Of a stretch of DNA of 58,379 nt, positions 48,535-57,614 are shown piece after piece; positions within the stretch are counted from its first letter, which is position 1, and each line of letters starts with the position of its first letter. The notes beneath the pieces were generated by a model that made no database searches, had not been told where the DNA came from, and was given only the letters and a program-made list of their open reading frames with translations. The stretch is from an uncultured Neomegalonema sp. (GTDB lineage Bacteria; Pseudomonadota; Alphaproteobacteria; Rhodobacterales; Rhodobacteraceae): NCBI GenBank assembly GCA_937990185.1, contig CALKBI010000038.1, forward strand, positions 1 to 58,379, in the 5' to 3' direction. The position numbers and the translations under genes were made by a program.

Positions 48535-50460
48535 TTAGTCATTGGCAAAAACTTCATCCATGAGTTTGGATGCATAGTAGTAGCTGCCATTATCGCTTAA
48601 ATGATCGAAGTCGTGATATAGATAACCAAAATCTTCCGCATATCCACTGCAAGATTGTGCGTCGCAGAAATGTTCTGTTGGATCAAAAAGGTGAATGGAG
48701 GGGTAATCTTTTGCGATCCGGTAAATCAGGTCTTTATACCTTCCTGAACGCAGATTGTAGTCCCTTAAAGAAACTGTACATTCGGATTTCGGTGGGTTGG
48801 ATAAGAGATCTCTCAGTTTATATCCTAAAACAGAAATTTCCTTCTTGGGGTAGTTGCACCCGCTTTCAATGCCCAGCTCAGGAATATCTATTGTGAAAAT
48901 GACTTTCAAATGATCGTTCTTCGCCAGCTCTGACAAAGTTTGCCTCATGCCAATTTCAAATATTTTATAATGATCTTTCACCGTCGGGTCGCTGACAAGC
49001 TCAACCCCAAGTCCTTGCACTCTCGCTGGGTCTTTTCCCTTAAAGACTGTCCCGTCGAGATATACTGGACCCATGGATGAAATGACCACGATCGATGGTT
49101 TATCAATCGCGTTGAGGGTATCAATATTGTTATTCATGATGCGCGCGCATTCACCGTGTTCAAATCTGTCGTCATACCGATCGACATCTCGAAACGGAAT
49201 GCAGCCGGGGCTCGTCATATCGACGGTCTGGCCACCATTGAACTTTTCTAAACCGGGAATGAGGTGTTCCGCATGTGAATCCCCTATGACAAAAAGCTGT
49301 TGATTGATCACACGGCTTTTGGTCACGGAAAGTGGGGGTATTTCGGAATTAGAGTTTTTTCTAAAACCTTTTGTTCTATCGCCGACTAAAGCAAAAGAGA
49401 GAAGCAATAGCACTGAGACGGACAAGGTAGTGATCAAACTTTTTTTGCTGATTTTTGTCTGATCTCTGAATGGTCTTTCAATATATCGCCATGTAAATAA
49501 TGAGAGAATTGTTGTGGCGACGAGGATGAAGATAATTGTGCTAGAGTCAGGTTCTTGTTCAAGTCGTATTCTTGCAAAAGCTAGCAACGGCTGATGCCAT
49601 AAATACGCTGAATAACTGATCAAGCCGATGCTGATGAATAATTTAGAGCTTAGAAACTTGGCCGTAAATGTTTCTGTATCTGCATAAAGCAAAATCAAAA
49701 ATATGCCGGTGACTGGAACTAATGCATAGGCACTCGGGAACGGAGTGGTTTTATCGTAATACAAAATCGCATACAAAATCGCGATCAACCCGAATACCGA
49801 TAGTGTATTATTAGATTTTATGCCCCGTTTCTGTACGATAAAGGCAGCAATTGATCCTACAAATAACTCCCATGCTCGGGAGGGAGTAAAATAAAAATTT
49901 GCATTGGTATTGTAGCGCCAGCCTAATTCACTCAGTGTCAGACTGACGCCTGCAAGTACGACAATTATCCAAAATACTTTGGCCTTGCCAAAGCGCCAAC
50001 ATAGAAAGAGGATAATCGGAAATATAAAATAGTACTGTTCCTCGACCGCAAGGCTCCAAGTATGTAGCAGTGGGTTTTCTTCGGCGTCCCGGTCAAAATA
50101 ATCAATTTTTTGAGCGAATAGAATGTTTGATGAGAAGAAAATAACGAAAATGATGCTTTTCGAAAAATCTTCCATTTGAACCGGAATCGTCCACATCCAC
50201 GCAAAGGGAATACACGCGAACATGACGAAAAAAAGCGCTGGTAATATCCTTCGTGCGCGTCTTTCGTAAAAATGCGCAAGGCTAAACTTTTTACGTTCAA
50301 GGTCTTCGATAATAATAGTTGTTATAAGATAGCCGCTGATGACAAAAAAGATATCAACGCCAACAAATCCGCCGCTAAATAAATTAAATCCGGCATGAAA
50401 TAAGATAACCGGAACAACAGCAAATGCCCGTAAGCCGTCAATTTCGGGACGGTATTTCAC
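48535..50460 (-). CDS. OafA/YrhL-type O-acyltransferase with C-terminal SGNH domain
   Basis: A 641-residue membrane acyltransferase (acyltransferase 3 family) that would acetylate a surface polysaccharide or lipopolysaccharide. Residues about 1-350 hold ten to eleven TM helices, starting with YRPEIDGLRAFAVVPVILFH including the conserved His. The C-terminal periplasmic SGNH/GDSL domain (about 385-641) has IGDSHAEHLIPG and a DHLSDNG block with catalytic Asp and His. The DNA here is visibly more AT-rich than the neighbours, and there is no polysaccharide cluster around it, which suggests horizontal transfer. Confidence 0.88.
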   Translation of the reverse strand: MKYRPEIDGLRAFAVVPVILFHAGFNLFSGGFVGVDIFFVISGYLITTIIIEDLERKKFSLAHFYERRARRILPALFFVMFACIPFAWMWTIPVQMEDFSKSIIFVIFFSSNILFAQKIDYFDRDAEENPLLHTWSLAVEEQYYFIFPIILFLCWRFGKAKVFWIIVVLAGVSLTLSELGWRYNTNANFYFTPSRAWELFVGSIAAFIVQKRGIKSNNTLSVFGLIAILYAILYYDKTTPFPSAYALVPVTGIFLILLYADTETFTAKFLSSKLFISIGLISYSAYLWHQPLLAFARIRLEQEPDSSTIIFILVATTILSLFTWRYIERPFRDQTKISKKSLITTLSVSVLLLLSFALVGDRTKGFRKNSNSEIPPLSVTKSRVINQQLFVIGDSHAEHLIPGLEKFNGGQTVDMTSPGCIPFRDVDRYDDRFEHGECARIMNNNIDTLNAIDKPSIVVISSMGPVYLDGTVFKGKDPARVQGLGVELVSDPTVKDHYKIFEIGMRQTLSELAKNDHLKVIFTIDIPELGIESGCNYPKKEISVLGYKLRDLLSNPPKSECTVSLRDYNLRSGRYKDLIYRIAKDYPSIHLFDPTEHFCDAQSCSGYAEDFGYLYHDFDHLSDNGSYYYASKLMDEVFAND

Positions 50461-50633
50461 TGCGTAAATCCTTTAGAGTGAGATATGGGTGAAGAGTTTA
50501 GAGGCGTTCTGATGACAATCTTATGCAAGCCTCCAGGTATCTCGACAAGCATATGATGTGACCTGTGGACAGTCGAGACGAGGTGCGCGTATAAACAGCT
50601 TCTCGAAGATCACGCGAAACGCAGGAAAATTCC

Positions 50634-51977
50634 ATGACGATGAACTGGAGCGCAGACAGTTGGCGCAACCGGACTGCTCTGCAATTACCAGAGTACACCG
50701 ATGAAGCCGCATTAAAACAAGCTACTGATAAGCTGTCTTCATATCCATTGTTGGTTTTTGCAGGTGAAGCGCGTTCTTTGAAAGATCGTTTGGCTGCAGT
50801 TTCGCGGGGCGAGGCTTTTCTGCTTCAAGGCGGCGATTGTGCTGAGAGTTTCGCAGAGTTTTCCTCAGACAATATCCGCGATACGTTCCGTGTGATGCTG
50901 CAAATGGCAATTGTTCTGACATTCGGAGCCAAAAAGCCTGTCGTCAAAGTGGGCCGGATGGCAGGGCAGTTTGCGAAGCCGCGTTCTGCTCCGACAGAAA
51001 CCATCGATGGTGTTGAACTGCCAAGCTACCGTGGCGACATCATTAACGATTTGCCTTTTACCGTTGAGGCCCGCACGCCAAAACCGGCGAAGATGCTTGA
51101 GGCTTACCTTCATTCGGCGGCGACGTTGAACTTACTAAGAGCCTTTGCCACTGGAGGGTACGCAAATCTGGATCGTGTTGCATCGTGGAATCTGGATTTT
51201 GCTGATGGTGATAATGCCAACGAATATAAGCAGATGGCTGAGAAAATCTCGGCATCTCTTGCGTTTATGGATGCCTGCGGTGTGAATTCCGGCACGACGC
51301 ACCTTATGGAACAAGTTGAATACTACACCTCGCACGAGGCGCTGTTGCTTCCGTATGAGGAGGCGTTAACTCGTGAAGATTCAACCTCTGGTGAAATGCT
51401 CGCTGGATCAGCGCATATGCTGTGGATCGGAGATCGAACCCGGCAACCGGATGGAGCGCATGTTGAGTATTGTCGTGGTGTCCTGAATCCGATTGGCATT
51501 AAATGCGGGCCGTCGATGTCGACCGATGACCTTAAGGTATTGCTAGATAAGCTGAATCCAGAGAACGAAGCGGGACGGATCACTCTTATTGGCCGCTTTG
51601 GTGCGGGTAAGGTTGCAGATCACCTGCCCGAACTTATCGGCGCTGTTAAAGAAACGGGTGCTAACGTCGTTTGGTGCGCTGATCCAATGCACGGAAACAC
51701 GATAAAAGCTGAGGGTGGCTATAAAACGCGCCCATTCCAGTCGATCCTGACTGAAATTAAGGAATACGCTCAGATTTGCCGCTCTGAAGGCGTCTATCCC
51801 GGCGGTATCCACCTTGAAATGACTGGTAAGAACGTTACGGAATGTACGGGTGGATTGCAGGACTTGAAAGATTCTGATCTTTCAGACCGTTACCATACAG
51901 CTTGTGATCCACGTCTTAATGCCAGCCAAGCGCTGGAAGTTGCGTTTTTGCTTGCTGAGGAACTTGAAAAACTCTGA
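50634..51977 (+). CDS. aroG: 3-deoxy-7-phosphoheptulonate synthase, class II
   Basis: DAHP synthase (class II) joins PEP and erythrose 4-phosphate at the start of the shikimate pathway. The 447-residue protein has the class II blocks LLQGGDCAESF, KVGRMAGQFAKPRS, ETIDGVELPSYRGD, GRFGAGKVADHLP and DPMHGNT. Unlike the E. coli class I enzymes, it lacks the small N-terminal regulatory extension. AGGA lies seven bases before the ATG. It is alone on its strand, and a terminator-like hairpin follows its stop. Confidence 0.95.
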   Translation: MTMNWSADSWRNRTALQLPEYTDEAALKQATDKLSSYPLLVFAGEARSLKDRLAAVSRGEAFLLQGGDCAESFAEFSSDNIRDTFRVMLQMAIVLTFGAKKPVVKVGRMAGQFAKPRSAPTETIDGVELPSYRGDIINDLPFTVEARTPKPAKMLEAYLHSAATLNLLRAFATGGYANLDRVASWNLDFADGDNANEYKQMAEKISASLAFMDACGVNSGTTHLMEQVEYYTSHEALLLPYEEALTREDSTSGEMLAGSAHMLWIGDRTRQPDGAHVEYCRGVLNPIGIKCGPSMSTDDLKVLLDKLNPENEAGRITLIGRFGAGKVADHLPELIGAVKETGANVVWCADPMHGNTIKAEGGYKTRPFQSILTEIKEYAQICRSEGVYPGGIHLEMTGKNVTECTGGLQDLKDSDLSDRYHTACDPRLNASQALEVAFLLAEELEKL

Positions 51978-52028
51978 AACATTTGTAACGGAGAATTTTC
52001 ACGGCGTTCATTAAGTCTGAGATATAGT

Positions 52029-52060
52029 CTCCGAAATCCATGATTTCGGAGCTTTCTTTT
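52029..52060 (+). terminator. Terminator-like hairpin that contains the msrP ribosome binding site
   Basis: CTCCGAAATC (52029-52038) pairs perfectly with GATTTCGGAG (52042-52051) around a three-base loop. A T-rich tail (52052-52060) then runs directly into the msrP ATG at 52061. The GGAG of the right arm is the only plausible Shine-Dalgarno for msrP (nine bases spacing), so the same stem can end aroG transcription and block msrP translation. Confidence 0.7.
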
Positions 52061-53038
52061 ATGATTTATCACCGCAAACCGACTTGGCATATTCCTGAGG
52101 CGCAAGCGACGGCTGAAAGCGCGTTTTTTAACCGCAGACAATTGCTTGCGACAATGGGATTAGGCGGTGCGGCGAGTGCTCTGGTTGCAGGGCGTGCGAA
52201 TGCTGCTGCCGTTCCCGGTGATGACTTTGAGCCCGTCCCAGAGCGAAATGAACTCTTTGAGGCCGGTGAAGATAGGGAAATCACTGAAGAGAAGGCTGCG
52301 ACGACCTATAACAACTTCTACGAATTCGGGTCACATAAACAGATTTCTAAAAAGGCTCAGGCGCTTGATACGGAAGGGTGGACCATCAAAATCGACGGAC
52401 ATGTCGAAAAAGAAATGGTTATCGATGCCGAAGACCTCATTGCCAAGATGTCGATTGAAGAACGGGTTACGCGCCATCGCTGTGTAGAAGCATGGTCAAT
52501 GGTTGTCCCTTGGGTTTGTTTCCCATTGGCTGACCTTGTGAAATTTGCAAATCCGACTAGCGACGCGAAATATGTTCGCTTTGAAACATTCCTCGACCCC
52601 AAAATCGCAAGTGGTCAACGTCAAGGCTGGTATCCTTGGGCTTATAATGATGGGCTGACCATCGAAGAAGCGACGAACCCTATCGCTCTCATGGTTGTGG
52701 GTGCTTACGGTAAAGTGCTGCACAAACAATTCGGCGCTCCGATGCGGCTGCACGTGCCTTGGAAATACGGATTTAAGTCAGTGAAATCCATCAACCGGAT
52801 TACCTTTACTGATGAACGTCCTGTCAGCTTTTGGGAAGAAATTGCCAAAACCGAATATGGTTTCTGGGCCAATGTGAATCCTGAGGTTAAGCATCCGCGC
52901 TGGAGCCAAGCAACTGAGCGCGTGCTTGGTACTACCGAGCGTATTCCTACCGTAAAATTCAATGGTTATGGCGAAGATGTTGCCAGCCTTTATAGCGACA
53001 CGCTCGCCAAGAAAGAGGGCGTGCGCCTCTGGCGTTGA
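52061..53038 (+). CDS. msrP: Protein-methionine-sulfoxide reductase catalytic subunit MsrP
   Basis: MsrP (YedY) is a periplasmic molybdoenzyme that repairs oxidised methionines. The 325-residue protein starts with a Tat signal (FNRRQLLATMG, twin Arg) and contains the sulfite-oxidase-like Moco domain with the cysteine ligand in RHRCVEAWSMVVPWVC and the FETFLDPKI and GMLPVPWKY-like LHVPWKYGFKS blocks. The membrane partner msrQ (YedZ) is not next to it: rimO follows on the other strand. It begins immediately after the hairpin; an ATG at 52040 in the loop is also in frame. Confidence 0.93.
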   Translation: MIYHRKPTWHIPEAQATAESAFFNRRQLLATMGLGGAASALVAGRANAAAVPGDDFEPVPERNELFEAGEDREITEEKAATTYNNFYEFGSHKQISKKAQALDTEGWTIKIDGHVEKEMVIDAEDLIAKMSIEERVTRHRCVEAWSMVVPWVCFPLADLVKFANPTSDAKYVRFETFLDPKIASGQRQGWYPWAYNDGLTIEEATNPIALMVVGAYGKVLHKQFGAPMRLHVPWKYGFKSVKSINRITFTDERPVSFWEEIAKTEYGFWANVNPEVKHPRWSQATERVLGTTERIPTVKFNGYGEDVASLYSDTLAKKEGVRLWR

Positions 53039-53070
53039 TGCTGATGGCATCGGAATAGGCGATAGAACGA

Positions 53071-54420
53071 TTACTGGACGCGATGTGCCCAGAGGTCGTA
53101 ATCGCCTGCTTCGTCTATTTCGACCTCGACCATATCGCCAACGCTTAGGTCAGCGAAATCGGCGTCAATAAAGACGTTCCCGTCAATCTCTGGTGCATCT
53201 GCGGCAGAGCGGCACTCGGCACCGTCCTCATCAATTTGATCGATAATGACGGTCATGCGCTGCCCAACTTTGTTCTCTAAGAGTGCTGCGCTAATTGCCT
53301 GTTGATGCGCCATCAGGCGCTCCCACCGCTCTTGTTTTACCGCCTCATCTACATGGTCAGGCAGGTCATTCGCTGCTGCGCCAGCGACGTTTTCGTATTT
53401 GAAGCACCCGACGCGGTTCAATTGAGCTTCGCTCAACCAATTAAGCAAGAACTGAAAGTCCTCTTCGGTTTCTCCTGGAAAGCCAACGATGAAAGTTGAG
53501 CGGATCGTTAGAGCTGGACAGACCTCGCGCCAAGACTTGATGCGTTCCAATACCTTCTCATGGTCTGCCGGACGACGCATCGCTTTTAGCACTTTAGGCG
53601 AAGCATGTTGGAACGGTATATCGAGATAGGGAAGGAGTTTCCCCTCGGCCATGAGCGGAATGACTTTATCGACGCTCGGATAGGGATAAACGTAATGCAG
53701 CCGGACCCAGACGCCTAACTCGGCCAAGCCAGTGCAAAGGTCGAGCATGGTTGGGTCAAATTGTTGCCCGTGCCATTCTTTGCCTATCCTCGCATCGCCG
53801 CGCAAATCGACGCCGTAAGCGGATGTGTCCTGGCTAATCACCAGAAGTTCTTTGACACCCGCATCAACCAGTCGTTCGGCTTCTTGAAGGACTGCATGGA
53901 TAGGGCGGGAAACCAGTTTGCCGCGCATGTCCGGAATGATGCAGAACCGGCAAGAGTGATTGCAGCCTTCGGAAATCTTGAGATAGGCGTAATGCCGTGG
54001 GGTCAAGCGCACACCGTCTTTCGGCGCTGGCAATAAATCCGTGAAAGGATTGGGACGAGGCGGCGTTACCGCATGGACGGCATCCATGACCTGCTCGTAT
54101 TGCTGAGGCCCTGTGATCGCCAGCACCGATGGATGTGCTTGGCTGATGGTTTCTGCTTCAGCGCCAAGACATCCGGTGACGATGACTTTGCCATTTTCCC
54201 GAAGCGCTTCACCAATCGCATCGAGGCTTTCCGCCTTTGCGCTGTCTAGGAATCCGCATGTATTGACGATGACCGCATCGGCCCCGTTATAATCAGCGGA
54301 AAACTCATATCCTTCGGCCCGCAAGCGCGTGAGAATACGCTCAGAATCGACAAGCGCTTTTGGGCAGCCAAGGCTAACCATTCCAATTTTTGGCGGGGCA
54401 GGTGCAGTTTGATCAGGCAT
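53071..54420 (-). CDS. rimO: Ribosomal protein S12 methylthiotransferase RimO
   Basis: RimO is a radical-SAM enzyme that methylthiolates an Asp of ribosomal protein S12. The 449-residue protein has the UPF0004 N-terminal domain with cysteines 19, 55 and 84 for one [4Fe-4S] cluster, the radical SAM motif [13 protein letters not shown] (Cys153, 157, 160) and a C-terminal TRAM domain ending around [16 protein letters not shown]. Length fits the family. It is convergent with msrP, 32 bases away, and shares a 387-base spacer with the downstream-facing YugP gene on the other side. Confidence 0.95.
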   Translation of the reverse strand: MPDQTAPAPPKIGMVSLGCPKALVDSERILTRLRAEGYEFSADYNGADAVIVNTCGFLDSAKAESLDAIGEALRENGKVIVTGCLGAEAETISQAHPSVLAITGPQQYEQVMDAVHAVTPPRPNPFTDLLPAPKDGVRLTPRHYAYLKISEGCNHSCRFCIIPDMRGKLVSRPIHAVLQEAERLVDAGVKELLVISQDTSAYGVDLRGDARIGKEWHGQQFDPTMLDLCTGLAELGVWVRLHYVYPYPSVDKVIPLMAEGKLLPYLDIPFQHASPKVLKAMRRPADHEKVLERIKSWREVCPALTIRSTFIVGFPGETEEDFQFLLNWLSEAQLNRVGCFKYENVAGAAANDLPDHVDEAVKQERWERLMAHQQAISAALLENKVGQRMTVIIDQIDEDGAECRSAADAPEIDGNVFIDADFADLSVGDMVEVEIDEAGDYDLWAHRVQ

Positions 54421-54807
54421 GGCTGCGTTCTGTGATAGCCAAGCGCTTGACGCAAGGGATTTCGGTGATCTCTGCGAAATCGGCTTGTAGAGCGGAGAGT
54501 ATAGAAAAGACTTACTTCTTTCCTCTTCGCGGAGAATAGATTTGGTGCAGTGAAATCATCTTTTGAAAACTCGCTACAAGGTCTCAAACATAGTCGGTGC
54601 TGTGGTGCTTATGTTTGAAAGAAAGAGCTAAATCGCTGTTTCTATACTACATGCGCTGATATGAAGACGGATTATGAGCCGCGTAACCAACTGTTTTTAT
54701 ATGGATAAAACTTGTACGGGTTTTTCGGTAGCTTGATATCGCGTTACGCATTGACTAACTCTCTGAGTGTAACTTTCGGCAAACACATTTTGATACGAGG
54801 CTTTTTC
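54421..54807. other. 387-base intergenic region between rimO and YugP-like gene
   Basis: Divergent promoters for rimO and the zinc peptidase should lie here. The region is fairly AT-rich, and I see no RNA gene, repeat or convincing small gene in it. Confidence 0.4.
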
Positions 54808-55527
54808 ATGTATTTTGATATGACCTATATGCTTTTAGTTGTGCTTCCGGGCATGGTCTTGTCAGGCGGCGCCTCATGGATGGTCAAGCGTACCTTCAAA
54901 AAATATGAGAGCATTGGTACGCAAAGCGGCCTCACTGGTGCCGAATCTGCTCGCCTGATGCTGGAGCGCGCAGGGGTGACGAATTGCCGGATCGAGCCAA
55001 TTGCCGGTCGAATGAGCGATCACTACGATCCCCGTGATAGAACGCTGCGCTTGTCTGAACCTGTGTATAACGCGCGCTCGATTTCAGCGATTGGCGTTGC
55101 TTGCCATGAAGCAGGGCATGCGCTGCAACATGCTCAAGGATATAAATGGCTTCAAATGCGCTCTAGTATGGTTCCGGTGACGAACATTGCCAGCAAGATG
55201 TCGATGCCTGTACTTATGGTTGGTATGATGATGCTGTCATTAGCGCCTGTATTGGGTCAATGGGTTGTTCTGGCGGGCGTTGCTTTGTTCGCGGCGGCGG
55301 TTGTCTTTTCGGTTATAACATTGCCCGTCGAATGGGATGCGAGCGCGCGGGCTAAAACCGCAATGGTCAATGCAGGGTTCGTCAATCAACAGGAAGCGAG
55401 CGGAGCAAACAAAGTTCTAAATGCCGCATTCCTAACCTATCTGGCATCCGCCATCGCCTCGATCATGACATTGATCTATTACCTACATCGGTCGGGCCTG
55501 CTTCGCCAGTTGCTCAGCCGGAGGTAA
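54808..55527 (+). CDS. YugP-family membrane zinc metallopeptidase
   Basis: A 239-residue membrane protein with TM segments near residues 8-28, 120-145, 150-175 and 210-230. It carries the zinc-binding active site VACHEAGHALQHA (HExxH). YugP-type neutral zinc peptidases are poorly characterised membrane proteases. The open frame begins at 54712, but the ATG at 54808 has GAGG seven bases upstream and fits family length. Stands alone on the plus strand, converging on the truncated glycosyltransferase. Confidence 0.85.
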   Translation: MYFDMTYMLLVVLPGMVLSGGASWMVKRTFKKYESIGTQSGLTGAESARLMLERAGVTNCRIEPIAGRMSDHYDPRDRTLRLSEPVYNARSISAIGVACHEAGHALQHAQGYKWLQMRSSMVPVTNIASKMSMPVLMVGMMMLSLAPVLGQWVVLAGVALFAAAVVFSVITLPVEWDASARAKTAMVNAGFVNQQEASGANKVLNAAFLTYLASAIASIMTLIYYLHRSGLLRQLLSRR

Positions 55528-55540
55528 GTTGTCTAAGGAC

Positions 55541-56194
55541 TTAATGATCGCGCAAGGCTGACTCGCGCCGTTCTATGGCTGCTCTGCTCAGGCAATGTTG
55601 AGTTTTATTCCATTCTGCCTGCTTGCCAAATATCTCCCGTACCGCCCGGTACGCGGGTGGTGTCGCGCATTGCCAATAAAGCCACAGACCCGGACTCCAG
55701 ATAGCGCGTGAGAAACCAAATCTTCTTTGGAGGGCGGTGAAGGCGGCAATGAGCACAAACGCTTGTCCCAGTGCAAAAATCCAAGTGGTCGCCATCGCAA
55801 CACTTGGAGTCAGAAGCATCGCCCAAGGTGTGCTTCCTGTTATTAACAACGCAGCAATCGCGATCCAAAACAAAGGCTGCAACAGGAAGGCAACGAAGCC
55901 GTCGAGCAACATGATGTTAATGGCCAAAGCGTTGCGCCAGCCGAGTTGACGAAACAAATCGCGTGGTGAGCGCATGTGTACCAGCCACGTGACGATGAAG
56001 CCCTTGATCCATCGCGATCGCTGGCCCCTCCATTGTTTCCACTCAACAGGTGGTTCTTCCCAAGTCGTTGAGTCGATAATCTCGGTACGCCACCCGTGAC
56101 GTGCGAGCCGCAATCCTAAATCTGCATCCTCGGTAACATTGTAAGGGTCCCACCCGCCAACGCTTCTTAGTGCGTTGGTTTTGATAAACGGCAT
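55541..56194 (-). pseudogene. 5'-truncated family 2 glycosyltransferase
   Basis: The remaining part (about 217 residues) is the C-terminal half of a membrane GT2 of the cellulose synthase/NdvB-like type. It keeps GGWDPYNVTEDADLGLRLAR (TED acid), the QxxRW motif in RGQRSRWIKG and at least three TM segments. The N-terminal domain with the UDP-binding Asp residues is missing: the frame is closed by a TAG at about 56220-56222, at the edge of the IS1595-like element. The break most likely marks the insertion point, so the gene is not functional in this form unless the rest continues past the other end of the element. Confidence 0.75.
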
Positions 56195-56277
56195 TGCGTA
56201 GCAAACGCACCAGCGCCAAGCCTATGAAAACGCCCGCTAAATCACCATCTCTCGGTGGGAGGTGAGTGATGGGGTGG

Positions 56278-57278
56278 TTAGGCTTTTCTCGCTTCCGGTG
56301 GGTTCTTCCAATAATATTCTACTGTTCCTGCGTCGTCCTCAACTCGGCCAACTCTAAGTCCGATGGGGAAGAATTGCATTTCCTTTTTGGCCGGCTGTCC
56401 CACATCGGAGAAGTCCGCCTCTGTAAATCTCCAAACACCAAAAACGTCGCAATAAACGCATCGGATTGTGATTATTACCACGACGCCATCTGGAATCGCG
56501 ACCTCAGCGTTGCTGGGAAAATCAGCCAATATAAAGTTTTCAGACTTGGAATCTCCCTCAGATATTTCCCCAAGAGACCACCACGAGTCGAAGTATTGAC
56601 CATTAGAGATATCCTTAACCTTGACCCGAGCATGACATCTAACGTTGTGCGCAATGGATTTTCCCACGTTTTTCAGATCGTAAGTCGCGGTGTATCGACA
56701 AACAGCATTGGGCTCTGGAAAGAATGGAGTTCTGCCGATTTTGCCTTTAGCACGCAGGTTCTTGATATCAATGAAAGGCGCAACCTGATCGGAGGCGGCT
56801 CGTTCCGCGGACCTAGCCGCGCCCCAAGCTGCCGTAGTAGCATTTTTTGTTTCGCTAAGAGTCCAGGCGGTCAGGCCAAGAGTGCCAAAAAGAAGGACTA
56901 CGCCGAATATAGTCCAAATATAAGTATTCCAAGCCGTCCGGCTGCTAGCTTCAGCAGCCTCAGCGGCCCTGTATTGCGCAGCCACATCACAATAATCAGG
57001 AGGCTTGAAAGATGGGGCAACTTCGTGCTCCTCGTCGCTATCTTGCCCGTTTTTTTGGGGTATTTTTCATCGCGAGTAATGAGCCAGCCGTAGGAATGGG
57101 CCTCGTGACACTTGGCCTCATAATACTGATAACCGGCAGTCTTTGGATGAACGGGTTCTTCTGAGGATAGGAAACTGTTGGCAATAGACGAGGCTCCATA
57201 ACCAGCAAGGCCACCAATCACGGCTACTGTGACGCCGAGAAATAGTACAATCAAGATGGAAAGATGTTTTCTCTTCAA
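56278..57278 (-). pseudogene. Frameshifted passenger membrane protein of the IS1595-like element
   Basis: Two open frames join at a seven-A run (57050-57056 as T on the plus strand). The first (TTG start at 57278, overlapping the DUF6471 stop as TTGA) has a TM helix near its N-terminus and ends soon after the run. The second begins with DEEHEVAPSFKPPDYCDVAA, gives a second TM helix (TYIWTIFGVVLLFGTLGL) and a soluble tail of about 180 residues. One extra A, or a -1 slip, at the run restores a single protein of about 333 residues. It could be a mutated pseudogene, a sequencing error or a slippage-expressed gene. Confidence 0.65.
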
Positions 57279-57505
57279 AGTCGAATCTCGGATACCCCTA
57301 TCGCTTCCATACACTGAATGAAAAAGGCCATCGTGAACACCCCGCGACTGATTTTGTTGCCGATATTTTTTTCGTTTTCAGACACACCTATCGCTTCCAA
57401 TTTTTCCGCTAGCTGGGCATAGGTCACGCCCCGCCGCTTTAACTCGCTTCTGAGGAGGTTCTTGGCCCTATCTGACCATTCGGCGTCTGTCGTGGCTTTC
57501 GGCAT
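57275..57505 (-). CDS. DUF6471 family small helical protein (passenger gene)
   Basis: A 76-residue protein matching the DUF6471 pattern: AEWSDRAKNLLRSELKRRGVTYAQLAEKL, then a helix with NIGNKISRGVFTMAFFIQCMEAIGV. The order looks like an XRE-type helix-turn-helix, so a DNA-binding role, perhaps regulating the transposase, is possible but not shown. AGGTGA lies five bases upstream of the ATG. It is divergent from the transposase, and its stop overlaps the next passenger gene's TTG start. Confidence 0.8.
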   Translation of the reverse strand: MPKATTDAEWSDRAKNLLRSELKRRGVTYAQLAEKLEAIGVSENEKNIGNKISRGVFTMAFFIQCMEAIGVSEIRL

Positions 57506-57614
57506 ATCATCACCTGCAAAATAAAAACCCTATTTAAAGGGATATAACCCTTGCAATGCAGGTATGTAACCCCTATTTATAGTGCATCGACACTTTAGAT
57601 AGGGAATACCGCAG
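57506..57614. promoter_or_regulatory. Divergent control region between DUF6471 and transposase
   Basis: The 109 bases hold several related short repeats. ACCTGCA (57512-57518) and TGCAGGT (57557-57563) are perfect reverse complements 38 bases apart. ACCC(C)TATTTA occurs twice as a direct repeat (about 57526 and 57569), and an inverted TAGATAGGG near 57596. They could be binding sites for an autoregulator such as DUF6471. Confidence 0.5.
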
